Assembly (NCBI GenBank): GCA_963748545.1
Contig: CAVVJO010000035.1
Span: forward strand, 552,813-616,812
DNA: 64,000 nucleotides
Source: Roseiarcus sp963748545
GTDB taxonomy: Bacteria > Pseudomonadota > Alphaproteobacteria > Rhizobiales > Beijerinckiaceae
Direction of reading: 5' to 3'
Made by a program: the position numbers and the translations under genes. Positions 46,156 through 55,316 of this stretch are shown piece by piece; positions within the stretch are counted from its first letter, which is position 1; the number at the start of each line of letters is the position of its first letter. The notes below the pieces were generated by a model. That model saw only the letters and a program-made list of their open reading frames with translations, searched no databases and was not told where the DNA came from.

Positions 46156-46896
46156 TCACGCTTTGCCGAACGTTTCGTCGAAGGCGTAGCCGGTTCCCCG
46201 CACGGTTCGGATCGGATCGCGCTCCCGCCCGCGGGACAGCGCTTTCCGAAGTCGGCCGACGTGTACGTCGACCGTGCGTTCGTCGATTTCGGCAGCCTGT
46301 CCCCAGACGCCGTCGAGCAATTGCGCGCGGGTGAAGACGCGGCCAGGCTTCTCCAGCAGGTACTCGAGCAACCGGAATTCGGTCGGTCCGAGATGGATAT
46401 CCCGGTTGCCGCGCCTGACCCGTCGGGTCTCCCGATCGAGATCGAGATCGCCTGCCGCGAGACGGTCGGCGATCCGTTCGGGACGGCTCCGCCGCAAGAG
46501 CGCGCGCACGCGCGCCATGAGTTCGGGGACCGAGAACGGCTTCACGACGTAGTCGTCGGCGCCGACCGACAGCCCGCGCACCCGTTCCCCCTCTTCGCCG
46601 CGGGCCGTGACCATGATCACGGGCAGCGTGCGCGTGTTCTCCCGGGCCCGAAGCCTCCGGCAAATTTCGAGGCCGGAGACCCCTGGGAGCATCCAGTCGA
46701 GAATGACGAGATCGGGCGGATCCTCCGCGAGACGCAGCTCCGCTTCGTCGCCGCGCTCCACGCTTTCGACGACGTAGCCCTCGGACTCGAGATTGTAGGA
46801 GAGCAGCACCGCAAGATCGGATTCGTCCTCGACCACCAGTATGCGCGGAGCCGACGCCGCGCCGGCGCGAACGTTCTCCTTGCGCGCTTGATTCAT
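46156..46896 (-). CDS. phoB: Phosphate regulon response regulator PhoB
   Basis: A 246-residue OmpR-family regulator: acidic pocket VVEDESDLAVLL, phospho-acceptor Asp in LVILDWMLPGVSG, lysine in ADDYVVKPFS, and C-terminal winged helix (LGPTEFRLLEYLLEKPGRVF, RTVDVHVGRLRKAL, TVRGTGYAF). When phosphorylated by PhoR it binds Pho boxes such as the one before pstS. ATG at 46896 overlaps the phoU stop (ATGA). Convergent with gcrA. Confidence 0.94.
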   Translation of the reverse strand: MNQARKENVRAGAASAPRILVVEDESDLAVLLSYNLESEGYVVESVERGDEAELRLAEDPPDLVILDWMLPGVSGLEICRRLRARENTRTLPVIMVTARGEEGERVRGLSVGADDYVVKPFSVPELMARVRALLRRSRPERIADRLAAGDLDLDRETRRVRRGNRDIHLGPTEFRLLEYLLEKPGRVFTRAQLLDGVWGQAAEIDERTVDVHVGRLRKALSRGRERDPIRTVRGTGYAFDETFGKA

Positions 46897-47615
46897 TCGT
46901 CGTCTCCGGCGGGTTCGACGTCGATGTCCGTCTCCTGCCGTCCGCGCGGGCGGTCGGACGGCATCGTCTCGCCCGTGACAAGGTAGACGACGGTCTCGGC
47001 GATATTGGTGGCGTGATCGCCGATCCGCTCGATGTTCTTCGAGCAGAACAGCATGTGGGCGCAGAACGATATGTTCCGCGGATCCTCCATCATGTGGGTC
47101 AGGAGGTCGCGAAACACCGAGTTTTCGAGGGCGTCGAGGTCGACGTCGCGCTCCCACACTTCGCGCGCCCGGTCGGCGTCCCGTTGGGCGTAAGCGTCGA
47201 GCACATCCTTGAGGAGTTCGGTCGCGACCTCGTTCATGTGCTTCAAGCCCACGATCGCGCGCGGGACCCGGGATTCGACGCCGATCTTGATCGTGCGCTT
47301 GGCGATGTTCTTGGCGAGGTCGCCGACCCGCTCCAGGTCGCCGGCGACGCGAATGACGCCGATCAGTTCTCGCAGATCGACCGCCACGGGCTGGCGGCGG
47401 GCGATCGTCATCACCGCCAGATCTTCGATCTCCCGTTGCAGCGCGTCCAGGCGGGGGTCGGCGGCGACGACCTGATGCGCAAGCACAGTGTCGGCGTTGG
47501 CGAGCGCGTCGACGGCGTCCACCACCATCTTCTCGGCAACCCCGCCCATTTCGGCGATCAGGCGCTCGAGCGTATCGAGCTCTCTGTCGTAGGATTTGAC
47601 GGTATGTTCGACCAC
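46893..47615 (-). CDS. phoU: Phosphate transport system regulator PhoU
   Basis: A 240-residue helical protein of two PhoU repeats, each with a metal-binding E/DxxxD pattern: RVAGDLERVGDLAKNIAKR and KNIERIGDHATNIAETVVYL. It connects the Pst transporter to PhoR, keeping the regulon off in high phosphate. It lies 13 bases after pstB and overlaps phoB by 4 bases. Confidence 0.95.
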   Translation of the reverse strand: MVEHTVKSYDRELDTLERLIAEMGGVAEKMVVDAVDALANADTVLAHQVVAADPRLDALQREIEDLAVMTIARRQPVAVDLRELIGVIRVAGDLERVGDLAKNIAKRTIKIGVESRVPRAIVGLKHMNEVATELLKDVLDAYAQRDADRAREVWERDVDLDALENSVFRDLLTHMMEDPRNISFCAHMLFCSKNIERIGDHATNIAETVVYLVTGETMPSDRPRGRQETDIDVEPAGDDE

Positions 47616-47628
47616 GGCATGTGCTCCC

Positions 47629-48432
47629 TCAGCCGAACCGGCCAGTGACGTAATCCTGGGTGCGCTTGTCGCGCGGCGAAGTGAAAACGGCGTCGGTCTC
47701 GTTGAACTCGACCATTTCGCCCAGATACATGAAGGCCGTGTAGTGGGACACCCGGGCGGCTTGCTGCATGTTGTGCGTGACGATGGCGATCGTGTACTCG
47801 CCGGACAGTTCGTCGAGCAGTTCCTCGATCTTGGCGGTGGAAATCGGATCGAGCGCCGAGGTGGGCTCGTCGAATAGGATCACTTCCGGAGCGATCGCGA
47901 CGGTGCGGGCGATGCAAAGGCGCTGCTGTTGGCCGCCGGAGAGGCTGAGGCCGTTGGCGTTCAGTTTGTCTTTGACTTCGCTCCAAAGCGCGGTCCGCTT
48001 GAGCGACGATTCGACGCGCGCGTCCATCTCGGACTTGGGCAGCTTTTCGTACAGGCGGACGCCGAAGGCGATGTTCTCGTAGATCGTCATCGGAAACGGC
48101 GTCGGCTTCTGAAACACCATGCCGACGCGCGAGCGCAGGAGATTGAGGTCGAGGTCTTTCGACAGAATGTTTTCGCCGTCGAGAAGAACCTCGCCTTCCG
48201 CGCGCTGACCGGGATAAAGGTCGTACATGCGGTTGAGCACGCGAAGAAGCGTCGACTTGCCGCAACCCGAGGGACCGATGAACGCCGTCACCTGGCCCTC
48301 GTGAAGGGACAGGGTGACGTCTTTGAGCGCCTTCGACTGGCCGTAGAAGAAGTCGAGTCCTCGGACGACGACTTTGTCTTTGGCCGCGTTCGCCGCCTTG
48401 GCGGGCCTCGGGGCGCTGGTTCCGTTGCTCAT
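47629..48432 (-). CDS. pstB: Phosphate ABC transporter ATPase PstB
   Basis: A 267-residue ABC ATPase with Walker A GPSGCGKSTLLRVLNRM, signature LSGGQQQRLCIARTV, Walker B VILFDEPTSALDPIST and the switch histidine in IAIVTHNMQQAARVS. The FYGQSKALKDV start and LYPGQRAEGEVLLDG are PstB-typical. ATG at 48432 gives the family N-terminus; the longer frame is not conserved. Confidence 0.96.
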   Translation of the reverse strand: MSNGTSAPRPAKAANAAKDKVVVRGLDFFYGQSKALKDVTLSLHEGQVTAFIGPSGCGKSTLLRVLNRMYDLYPGQRAEGEVLLDGENILSKDLDLNLLRSRVGMVFQKPTPFPMTIYENIAFGVRLYEKLPKSEMDARVESSLKRTALWSEVKDKLNANGLSLSGGQQQRLCIARTVAIAPEVILFDEPTSALDPISTAKIEELLDELSGEYTIAIVTHNMQQAARVSHYTAFMYLGEMVEFNETDAVFTSPRDKRTQDYVTGRFG

Positions 48433-48448
48433 GAGCGAAAGCCTTTGC

Positions 48449-49291
48449 TTACTTATGCGTTGTCGAGGCGGAGAGCACGCGCGCCGAGACGCTGAGGGCG
48501 AGCACGGCAAATGTCAGGATGAGCGCGCCCGTCCACGCGAGCTTCTGCTGTTCGGCGTACGGGCTGCGCGCGAATTCGTAGATGATGAGCGGAAGGCTCG
48601 ACATCGGTCCGCGCGGATCGAGGGTGAAGAGCGAATTGCCAAGCGCGGTAAAGATCAGCGGCGCCGTTTCGCCGGTCATTCGGGCGATCGCCAGAAGGAT
48701 GCCGGTGATGATGCCCGAGCGGACGGCCTTGTAGGCGATGTGACGGATCACGAGAGAACGCGGCATCCCCAACGCCGAAGCCGCCTCGCGCAGCGTATCG
48801 GGCACGAGGTTAAGCATATCCTCGGTGGTGCGCACCATGATCGGCGCGCCCAGCACGGCCAGCGCGACGCCGCCGGCAAGCGCCGAGAAGTGTCCGACCG
48901 GAACCACGAGCAGCTCGTAGATGAAAAGGCCCACCACGATCGACGGCGCGCTAAGCAGGATGTCGTTGATGAAACGAACGACGACCGCAAAGCGCCCGCT
49001 CCGACCGTATTCGGCGAGGTAGGTTCCCGCCAGAATGCCGAGCGGCGCGCCGATCGCAAGGCCGATCACAGTCGTGACGATGCTGCCGACGATCGAGTTC
49101 AGCAGGCCGCCGACCACGCCGGGCGGAGCGGTGTTCTTGGTGAAGACGTCCAGCGACAGCCCGCCGAAACCGTTCCACAGCAAGGTGGCCAGGATGATCA
49201 CCAGCATGCTGAGGCCGAGGGCCGTCGCCCCATAGGCGAGGACCGTCCAGACGGCGTTGCGGCGCTTGCGCCCGGAATAGAGGTCCGCCAT
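48449..49291 (-). CDS. pstA: Phosphate ABC transporter permease PstA
   Basis: A 280-residue inner-membrane permease: hydrophobic N-terminal helix (AYGATALGLSMLVIILATLL), GGLLNSIVGSIVTTVIGLAI and the EAA-type loop DTLREAASALGMPRSLVI. It forms the phosphate channel with PstC. Gap to pstB is 16 bases and to pstC 4 bases. Confidence 0.94.
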   Translation of the reverse strand: MADLYSGRKRRNAVWTVLAYGATALGLSMLVIILATLLWNGFGGLSLDVFTKNTAPPGVVGGLLNSIVGSIVTTVIGLAIGAPLGILAGTYLAEYGRSGRFAVVVRFINDILLSAPSIVVGLFIYELLVVPVGHFSALAGGVALAVLGAPIMVRTTEDMLNLVPDTLREAASALGMPRSLVIRHIAYKAVRSGIITGILLAIARMTGETAPLIFTALGNSLFTLDPRGPMSSLPLIIYEFARSPYAEQQKLAWTGALILTFAVLALSVSARVLSASTTHK

Positions 49292-49295
49292 CGGC

Positions 49296-50285
49296 TTAAG
49301 CCTTCAACTCGAGGCGCGCCAGCATATAGCGGGCGGCGGCAAGAACGATGAATGTGATGACGAACAGGATGAAGCCGAGGGCCAGCAGCGACGAGGTGAA
49401 CAGGCCCGGGTCTGCGTCTGCGAACTGGTTCGCGATCATCGCCGATATGGTCGTCCCCTGCGCGAGGATCGACGTCTGAATCTTGGTCGCGTTGCCGATG
49501 ACAAACGTCACGGCCATCGTCTCTCCGAGCGCGCGGCCCAGCGCCAGCATCACGCCGCCGATCACGCCCACGCGCGTATAGGGAATCACAATGTTGCCGA
49601 CGACCTCGAAGGTCGTCGCTCCGACCCCGTACGCCGCCTCCTTCAGAACGGTCGGGACCGTTTCGAACACGTCCCGCGACACCGCGGTGATGAAGGGCAG
49701 AATCATCAGCGCGAGCACAAGTCCGGCTGTCAGGACGCCGTAGCCGAATGGCGGCCCCTGAAACAGAAAGCCAATCCCTGGGACGTTGCCGAGCGTGGCG
49801 ATCAGGAACGGCTGAATGTACGACTGCATCACCGGGCGGAAGTAGTAGACGCCCCAGATGCCGTAGATGATGGAGGGAATGCCCGCGAGCAACTCGATGG
49901 CGACGCCAATCGGCCGTCGCAACGGCAACCAGCAGAGCTCGGTCAGGAAAACCGAGATGCCCAAACCCACGGGAACGGCGATCAGCATCGCGATCAGGGA
50001 CGTGACGAGCGTTCCGTAGATCGCTGTCGCTGCGCCGAACTGCTCTTTCGGCGGGCTCCAGGCATCGGAAATGAAGAAGTTAAACCCGAACTCGCGGAAG
50101 GCGGGCCATGCGCCCAGGAACAGCGAAATCGCGACCCCCAGGAGAAGGATCAAAACGATCAGCGCCGCCGCGAATGTCAGCCAACGAAAGCCGCTATCGG
50201 TAAATTTCAGCCGCCCAAGCGCGCGCGCGCGATCCATCGCCGAGGAATGCGTGCGACTTGGGGTTTCAAGTGCGGTTGCCGTCAT
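49296..50285 (-). CDS. pstC: Phosphate ABC transporter permease PstC
   Basis: A 329-residue permease. Features: a long N-terminal cytoplasmic stretch, LTFAAALIVLILLLGVAISL as first helix, ISDAWSPPKEQFGAATAIYG (PstC-typical periplasmic loop), and the EAA loop VLKEAAYGVGATTFEVV. ATG 50285 is the conserved start; 82 bases separate it from pstS, occupied by a large palindrome. Confidence 0.94.
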   Translation of the reverse strand: MTATALETPSRTHSSAMDRARALGRLKFTDSGFRWLTFAAALIVLILLLGVAISLFLGAWPAFREFGFNFFISDAWSPPKEQFGAATAIYGTLVTSLIAMLIAVPVGLGISVFLTELCWLPLRRPIGVAIELLAGIPSIIYGIWGVYYFRPVMQSYIQPFLIATLGNVPGIGFLFQGPPFGYGVLTAGLVLALMILPFITAVSRDVFETVPTVLKEAAYGVGATTFEVVGNIVIPYTRVGVIGGVMLALGRALGETMAVTFVIGNATKIQTSILAQGTTISAMIANQFADADPGLFTSSLLALGFILFVITFIVLAAARYMLARLELKA

Positions 50286-50333
50286 TGTCGCTTCAACATT
50301 CGTGCCGGGGGTGGAAACGGTTTGAACGGAAAG

Positions 50334-50359
50334 CGGGGGCGAGCGCGCGCTCGCCCCCG
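50334..50359 (-). other. 26-bp perfect palindrome between pstS and pstC
   Basis: Bases 50334-50359 read identically on both strands (left arm CGGGGGCGAGCGC) and lie 9 bases beyond the pstS stop codon. In RNA it would make a very stable stem. It lacks a proper U-tract (CTTTCCG follows), so it probably stabilises the pstS transcript end or limits read-through, keeping the binding protein more abundant than the membrane parts. Confidence 0.6.
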
Positions 50360-50367
50360 AATCCGGC

Positions 50368-51381
50368 TCACTGCAGCTTGATGTCCTTGGCCCACATCGC
50401 CTCAACGAGCTTGACGACGTTGTCGGGCATCGGGATGTAGTCGAGATCCTGGGCCATCTTGTCGCCCTTCTCGTAGGCCCACTTGAAGAAGTTGATCGCG
50501 TCGTTGGCGGCGGCCTTGTTCGGCGGATCCTTGGGCATCAGAATGAATGTCGCGGCGGTCATCGGCCACGACTTGTCGCCGGGCTGATTGGCCAGGATAT
50601 TATAGAAACCCGGCGCATTCGCCCAATCGGCGTTGGCCGCCGCGGCCTGGAAGGCGTCCATGGTCGGGGCGACGATCTTGCCCGCCTTGTTCGCCATATT
50701 GGCGAAAGTCAGTTTGTTCTGATCCGCGTAGGCGAACTCGACATAACCGATCGCGCCTTTGGTGGTGGCGACATTGTTGGCGACGCCGTCGTTGCCCTTG
50801 GCGCCGATGCCGCCCGGCCAGTCGACCGTGGTCGCGACCCCGACCTTGTCTTTCCACTCGGGGGAGACCTGGCCGAGATAGTAGGTGAAGTTGAAGGTCG
50901 TACCGGAGCCGTCGGCGCGGTGAATTGGCACGATCGGCAGGTTGGGCAGGTCAAGCTTCGGATTGATCGCCTTGAGCGCGGGGTCGTTCCAGGTCGTGAT
51001 CTTGCCGAGATAGATCTGCGCCAGGGTCGGCCCGTCGATCACAATGTCGCCCGGCTTTACACCGGGGAGATTGACCACGGCCACGATGCCGCCCATCACC
51101 ATCGGCCACTGCGCGAGCCCAGCCTTTTCGAGTTCGGCGGGCTCCAAGGGCGCATCGGTCGCGCCGAAGGTCACCGTTTTCGCCTTGATTTGCTTGATGC
51201 CGGCGCCCGAACCGATCGATTGATAGTTCAGGCCGTTGCCGGTGTCCTTCTTATAGGAGTTGGCCCACTTGGCGTAGATCGGAAACGGGAAGGTCGCGCC
51301 CGCGCCGGAAATGTCAGCGGCGGACGCCATGCTGACCCCGGCGGCGATCACGGCCGCGGTAAGGAGGGATTTCATGAACAT
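50368..51381 (-). CDS. pstS: Phosphate-binding periplasmic protein PstS
   Basis: A 337-residue exported protein: signal peptide MFMKSLLTAAVIAAGVSMAS, then ISGAGATFPFPIYAKWANSY, GSGAGIKQI, and the phosphate-contacting HRADGSGTTFNFTYYL. It delivers phosphate to PstCAB. ATG 51381 is favoured because GGAG is 9 bases upstream. A Pho box with -10 element lies about 100 bases before the start. Confidence 0.96.
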   Translation of the reverse strand: MFMKSLLTAAVIAAGVSMASAADISGAGATFPFPIYAKWANSYKKDTGNGLNYQSIGSGAGIKQIKAKTVTFGATDAPLEPAELEKAGLAQWPMVMGGIVAVVNLPGVKPGDIVIDGPTLAQIYLGKITTWNDPALKAINPKLDLPNLPIVPIHRADGSGTTFNFTYYLGQVSPEWKDKVGVATTVDWPGGIGAKGNDGVANNVATTKGAIGYVEFAYADQNKLTFANMANKAGKIVAPTMDAFQAAAANADWANAPGFYNILANQPGDKSWPMTAATFILMPKDPPNKAAANDAINFFKWAYEKGDKMAQDLDYIPMPDNVVKLVEAMWAKDIKLQ

Positions 51382-51483
51382 TATTGGTTCTCCGACGGAC
51401 CGGGAAGGTCAGGCCGCGGGATCTCGCCCGCGGTTCGGCGGCTTGCGAGCGCCGCGCGCTACCTCTACGCCGTCAACAGCAGT

Positions 51484-51517
51484 CTTATATGACACCACCG
51501 ACATAGTTTTGTGACAG
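51484..51517 (-). promoter_or_regulatory. Pho box and -10 element of pstS
   Basis: Minus strand CTGTCACAAAACTATGTC (51517-51500) is two 7-base half repeats spaced by 4, the PhoB site form. It is followed by 10 bases and then TATAAG (51489-51484), the spacing at which a Pho box replaces the -35. A third, weaker repeat (GTGTCAT) overlaps the spacer. The regulon is thus induced at low phosphate. Confidence 0.7.
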
Positions 51518-51623
51518 TGCATCTGATTGTAATAATGTTACTTTATTGGCTTGATGGGTTGCCGTCGAGCCTCGTGACAGCTTTCACGCAGCCGGCGCGG
51601 CCAGACGAGGTCGCGGCAGCCTT

Positions 51624-52703
51624 TCATTTTCGATTGACGTGGAGGGGCACGCTCGCGGCGAAGGTGGAGCCGTGATTGAGGCGGCTGGCGATGCTGAGCT
51701 TGCCGCGATGGCGCGTCAAAATGTGCTTGACGATCGCAAGGCCCAATCCGGTGCCGTTGCGCGCCCGGCTCTGCGTGGCGTCGACCCGATAGAAGCGTTC
51801 GGTAAGGCGCGGAAGATGCTCCGGCGCAATGCCGCGTCCGTAATCCCGCACCGTCAGGACCGCCTCCCGCTCGGTGGTCGCCACCGACACCTCGACGAGC
51901 CCGACGCCCGCGTCGGGCCGCACGCCGTATTTGATCGCGTTTTCGATCAGGTTTTCCGCAACGCGCAGCAGTTCGTCGCGGTCGCCTTTCACCAGGACTG
52001 GCTCCGGCGCGCTGAACCGGATTTCGGCGCCCAACTCCTCGGCCATCGGGGACAGCGCGTCGACGACGCCCCGAACCGTCTGGGCGAGATCAACGACCGT
52101 CTCCGGCCGAAGGTGCTGCTTCTGCTCGATGCGCGAGAGGGAGAGCAGATCCTCGATGAGGCGGGCCATGCGTCGCCCCTGGTCGCGCATGATGACGAGG
52201 AAGCGGTCCCGCGCCTTCTCGTCCTCTCGGGCCGACCCCTGCAGGGTTTCGATGAATCCGAGGAGGGAGGCGAGCGGCGTGCGCAATTCGTGACTCGCGT
52301 TGGCGATAAAATCGACGCGCATGCGCTCAACCCGCCGGATCTCGGTGAGGTCGCGCAGCGTCACCAGCGCCGCTTCGACCCGGCCGTCAGAGGCGGGCAG
52401 AGGCGCGATGCAGACGTCGAACAGCCGCTCGACCGGCACGCGCTCGATCCATTGCACAGTCTCCGCTTCCGCGCTGGCCATCACGCGGCGGTAAGCGTCG
52501 ATGACGTCAGGGGCCCTGAGCGCGAGCACCAGGGGATCGCCGAGCTTCAGAACGGACAAGAGCGCTCGCGCTGGCTGGTTGGCCACGGCCACGCGGCCGT
52601 CAACGCCGACGATCAAGGCCGCGTCCGGCATCGCGGCGACGATCTGGGCCGCAAACGGCGACTGGATCAACTCGGCGAGGGGGATCGCTCCGGAATCGGT
52701 CAT
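51624..52703 (-). CDS. phoR: Phosphate regulon sensor kinase PhoR (no membrane segment)
   Basis: A 359-residue kinase: PAS-like domain (IVAAMPDAALIVGVDGRVAV, residues about 20-120), HisKA box FIANASHELRTPLASLLGF, N box VAENLIENAIKYG, G1 DYGRGIAPEHLPRLTERFYR and G2 GTGLGLAIVKHILTRH. It lies directly upstream of pstS and 17 bases after the YbhN gene. The usual N-terminal transmembrane helices of PhoR are absent: ATG 52703 precedes TDSGAIPLAELIQSPFAAQI. The kinase should therefore be cytosolic or attached through Pst/PhoU. Upstream sequence in frame is inside the preceding gene. Confidence 0.9.
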   Translation of the reverse strand: MTDSGAIPLAELIQSPFAAQIVAAMPDAALIVGVDGRVAVANQPARALLSVLKLGDPLVLALRAPDVIDAYRRVMASAEAETVQWIERVPVERLFDVCIAPLPASDGRVEAALVTLRDLTEIRRVERMRVDFIANASHELRTPLASLLGFIETLQGSAREDEKARDRFLVIMRDQGRRMARLIEDLLSLSRIEQKQHLRPETVVDLAQTVRGVVDALSPMAEELGAEIRFSAPEPVLVKGDRDELLRVAENLIENAIKYGVRPDAGVGLVEVSVATTEREAVLTVRDYGRGIAPEHLPRLTERFYRVDATQSRARNGTGLGLAIVKHILTRHRGKLSIASRLNHGSTFAASVPLHVNRK

Positions 52704-52719
52704 GCTCGCTCGCCTCTGG

Positions 52720-53787
52720 TCAATCCTCAGACGCCGCCGCCATGGCCTCCCGGATGGAACGCCATCGCCGCGTGGCCTCCGCGCCCCCAAGCAACGCCAT
52801 CGCGGCGATGAAAGGCACGATGTAATAGATGCCGCGGAACAGCAGAAGGGAGGCGAGCAAGGCGTCGACGTCGCCGCCAACGGCTTGCAGAATCGTCGCT
52901 TCGAACACGCCGAGCCCTCCCGGCGAGTGGCTGGCGATCCCGAGCATCGCGGCGAAAGAGTAGACCGTGGCGAAAGTCGGAAAGGTGATCGTCGCGTCGC
53001 GGGGCAGGAGGACGTACAGCGCCGCTGACGCCGAGCAGACGTCGATCACGCCAAGCGTCATCTGCCCCAGCGTCAGCAGGGGCCCAGGCAGCCTGAAATT
53101 GCCGACGATGGTCGCGCCGCGCCACCGCAGCACGCCGACCCAGACGAGGTAGAGAACGAGCAGCCCGATGGCGGAGAGCCCGATCAACTGGTTCGCGAGC
53201 GGGTGGAAATGATCGATTTCGGAGACCGCGCCGGCGCTGGACATGAAGCCGACCCCGACGATCAGCCCCATCCCGAGCCAGAAGGTGATGCCGGCGACGA
53301 TCGTCAGGCTGGCGATATTGCCCGCCGTAAGCCCGGCCGGCGAATACAGCCAGTAGCGGACCGCCCCGCCGGTCACGAGCGGGAATCCGAGCGTGAACGA
53401 GACTGCGTAGCTGGCGAACGAAGCGAGCGCCGTCAACCGATAGGGAACCTTGACGTGGAGATGGCGGAGCGCCAGGCCGTCGTAGCCTGTCAACGCCAGA
53501 TAGCTCAGCGTGGTGAAGCCGAAGGCCATGAGGATCTGGTCGCCGCCCGTCGCCGCAAACGCCGCCCTGAACTTGGCGAAGTCGATACGCATCAACGTGC
53601 GGGCGAAGATCGACAACGAAATGGCGATGATCAGCAAGCTCGCCGCCAGGCCGAGCCTGCGCAGCACCTTTCGGTGACGCCGGATGAAGACAAAGAGTCG
53701 AACGGCGAAACTGGGTGGTTCGGCGGGAGACGGAGCGCCGCCCGGCGCCAAACTCGCCGGCGGGCGTCGTTCCTGCACCTGAACCAT
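52720..53787 (-). CDS. YbhN/lysylphosphatidylglycerol synthase-type membrane protein
   Basis: A 355-residue polytopic protein of the UPF0104/YbhN family (MprF-like flippase fold without the synthase domain): LAASLLIIAISLSIFARTLM, ALASFASYAVSFTLGFPLVT, GGAVRYWLYSPAGL and ASHSPGGLGVFEATIL are signatures. No catalytic domain follows. It precedes phoR by 17 bases and may be co-transcribed. A role in envelope lipid transport is inferred from the family only. Confidence 0.83.
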   Translation of the reverse strand: MVQVQERRPPASLAPGGAPSPAEPPSFAVRLFVFIRRHRKVLRRLGLAASLLIIAISLSIFARTLMRIDFAKFRAAFAATGGDQILMAFGFTTLSYLALTGYDGLALRHLHVKVPYRLTALASFASYAVSFTLGFPLVTGGAVRYWLYSPAGLTAGNIASLTIVAGITFWLGMGLIVGVGFMSSAGAVSEIDHFHPLANQLIGLSAIGLLVLYLVWVGVLRWRGATIVGNFRLPGPLLTLGQMTLGVIDVCSASAALYVLLPRDATITFPTFATVYSFAAMLGIASHSPGGLGVFEATILQAVGGDVDALLASLLLFRGIYYIVPFIAAMALLGGAEATRRWRSIREAMAAASED

Positions 53788-53844
53788 GCCTTGTTCCTTT
53801 GGAGCCGGGGCCGGCTATAGGGCCTCCACGGATTGCGCGCAAGC

Positions 53845-53872
53845 TTCAGACAACAAGTCCGAAGAGTATAAT
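53845..53872 (+). promoter_or_regulatory. Predicted promoter of the Gfo/Idh/MocA gene
   Basis: TATAAT at 53867-53872 is a perfect -10 element, with TTCAGA 16 bases upstream as a partial -35. It lies about 150 bases before the oxidoreductase gene in a 232-base gap where I see no other feature. Confidence 0.4.
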
Positions 53873-54019
53873 TGGGGCTTTGGGCTGCATCGAAACGCGG
53901 AGCTCAAACCGACGTTCCCGCAGGGTCCACAGGCAGGGCCAACGCGGCGACGCCGAGCCAGGGCCTTCCCATCGCGACGCGGCCGGGTACGATGGGCCCC
54001 CTTTCGCAAGGAGGCTCGG

Positions 54020-55099
54020 ATGAACCCAAAACGGCAGCGCGTTCTCGTCGTTGGTCTGGGCACGATGGGCGCGAGCCACGCCCGCGCCTATCAGGCGATC
54101 GACGGCTTCGAGCTCGTAGGGCTATGCACCCGCAACGCCGAGGGGCGGCGGGATCTCGACAGGGACTTTGCCGGCGTTCCCCGCTTCGACGATCTTGACG
54201 AGGCGCTTGCGGCGCTGAAGCCCGACGCGGTCGCGATCGCAACCTATACGGAGCATCACGCCCCTATGGCGCTTAGGGCGCTCAAGGCCGGCGCGCATGT
54301 GTTCTGCGAGAAGCCGCTCGCCGACACGCTGTCCGCGGCCGAAAGCATTGTCGCCGCGGCGCGCGGGGCCGGCAAGGCGCTGCTGGTCGGTTACATTCTG
54401 CGGGTCCACCCGTCGTGGACGCGCTTTGTCGAGATCGGCCGCACGCTCGGCAAGCCGCTCGTCATGCGGATGAACCTCAACCAGCAGTCGTCCGGCTCGT
54501 TCTGGGAGGTCCACAAGGCGCTCATGACCTCGACCTCCCCGATCGTCGACTGCGGCGTTCACTATGTCGATGTGATGTGCCAGGCGACGCGGGCGAAGCC
54601 GGTTCTGGTGCATGCAGTCGGGGCGAGGCTGACCGACGAGATCGCCCCGCACATGGTCAATTACGGCCATCTCCACATCACGTTCGACGACGGCTCGGTC
54701 GGCTGGTACGAGGCCGGCTGGGGCCCGATGATGAGCGAAACCGCCTTCTTCGTGAAGGACATGATCGGGCCGAAAGGGAGCGTGTCGATCGTCGCCAAGG
54801 AGACGGCCGGCGAGGGCGTGAAGTCCTCCGACCACGACGCCCATACCAAGACCAACGCCTTGCGCATTCACCACGCTGCGCTCGATGGGGAGGGGCGCTT
54901 CGTCGAGCCCGACGGGATCGAGAACACGGAGGACGAGCCCGGCCACCAGGAGCTGTGCGAGCGCGAGCAGCGGCTGTTCCTGAAGGCGATCAACGGCGAG
55001 GTCGACCTCGCGGACCACTGGGCCGACGCGATCAACTCCCTGCGGATCGTGTTCGCCGCCGACGAGAGCATCCGGACCGGGCAGGTCGTGAGGCTATAG
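54020..55099 (+). CDS. Gfo/Idh/MocA-family NAD(P)-dependent oxidoreductase
   Basis: A 359-residue protein: Rossmann fold VVGLGTMGASHARAYQAI, family signature AHVFCEKPLADTLSAAES, then YILRVHPSWTRFVEIGR and a beta-sheet domain with STSPIVDCGVHYVDVM, typical of sugar and inositol dehydrogenases. It has AAGGAGG 7 bases before ATG 54020; the longer frame upstream is not real. Substrate unknown; it stands alone between the pho locus and two HdeA/B-like genes. Confidence 0.9.
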   Translation: MNPKRQRVLVVGLGTMGASHARAYQAIDGFELVGLCTRNAEGRRDLDRDFAGVPRFDDLDEALAALKPDAVAIATYTEHHAPMALRALKAGAHVFCEKPLADTLSAAESIVAAARGAGKALLVGYILRVHPSWTRFVEIGRTLGKPLVMRMNLNQQSSGSFWEVHKALMTSTSPIVDCGVHYVDVMCQATRAKPVLVHAVGARLTDEIAPHMVNYGHLHITFDDGSVGWYEAGWGPMMSETAFFVKDMIGPKGSVSIVAKETAGEGVKSSDHDAHTKTNALRIHHAALDGEGRFVEPDGIENTEDEPGHQELCEREQRLFLKAINGEVDLADHWADAINSLRIVFAADESIRTGQVVRL

Positions 55100-55316
55100 C
55101 CGGGCGCCCTGCGGGAGGGGCGCCCGCGATCCTCGCCTTTCGGATGACCTGGGTCGATTTGTGGCGCTCCGAATTTTCGCGTAAGCGGGCGGTTCGACGG
55201 ATTCGGGGGGCCTGCCTCCTCGGGCCGGCGGGCGATGCGACGCGCATCAAGCGGCGTCGGTCGCGTTCAACGACAATCGTAGGCGTCGATCGCCTGCGAC
55301 TTGGAGGAGCCCAAGG

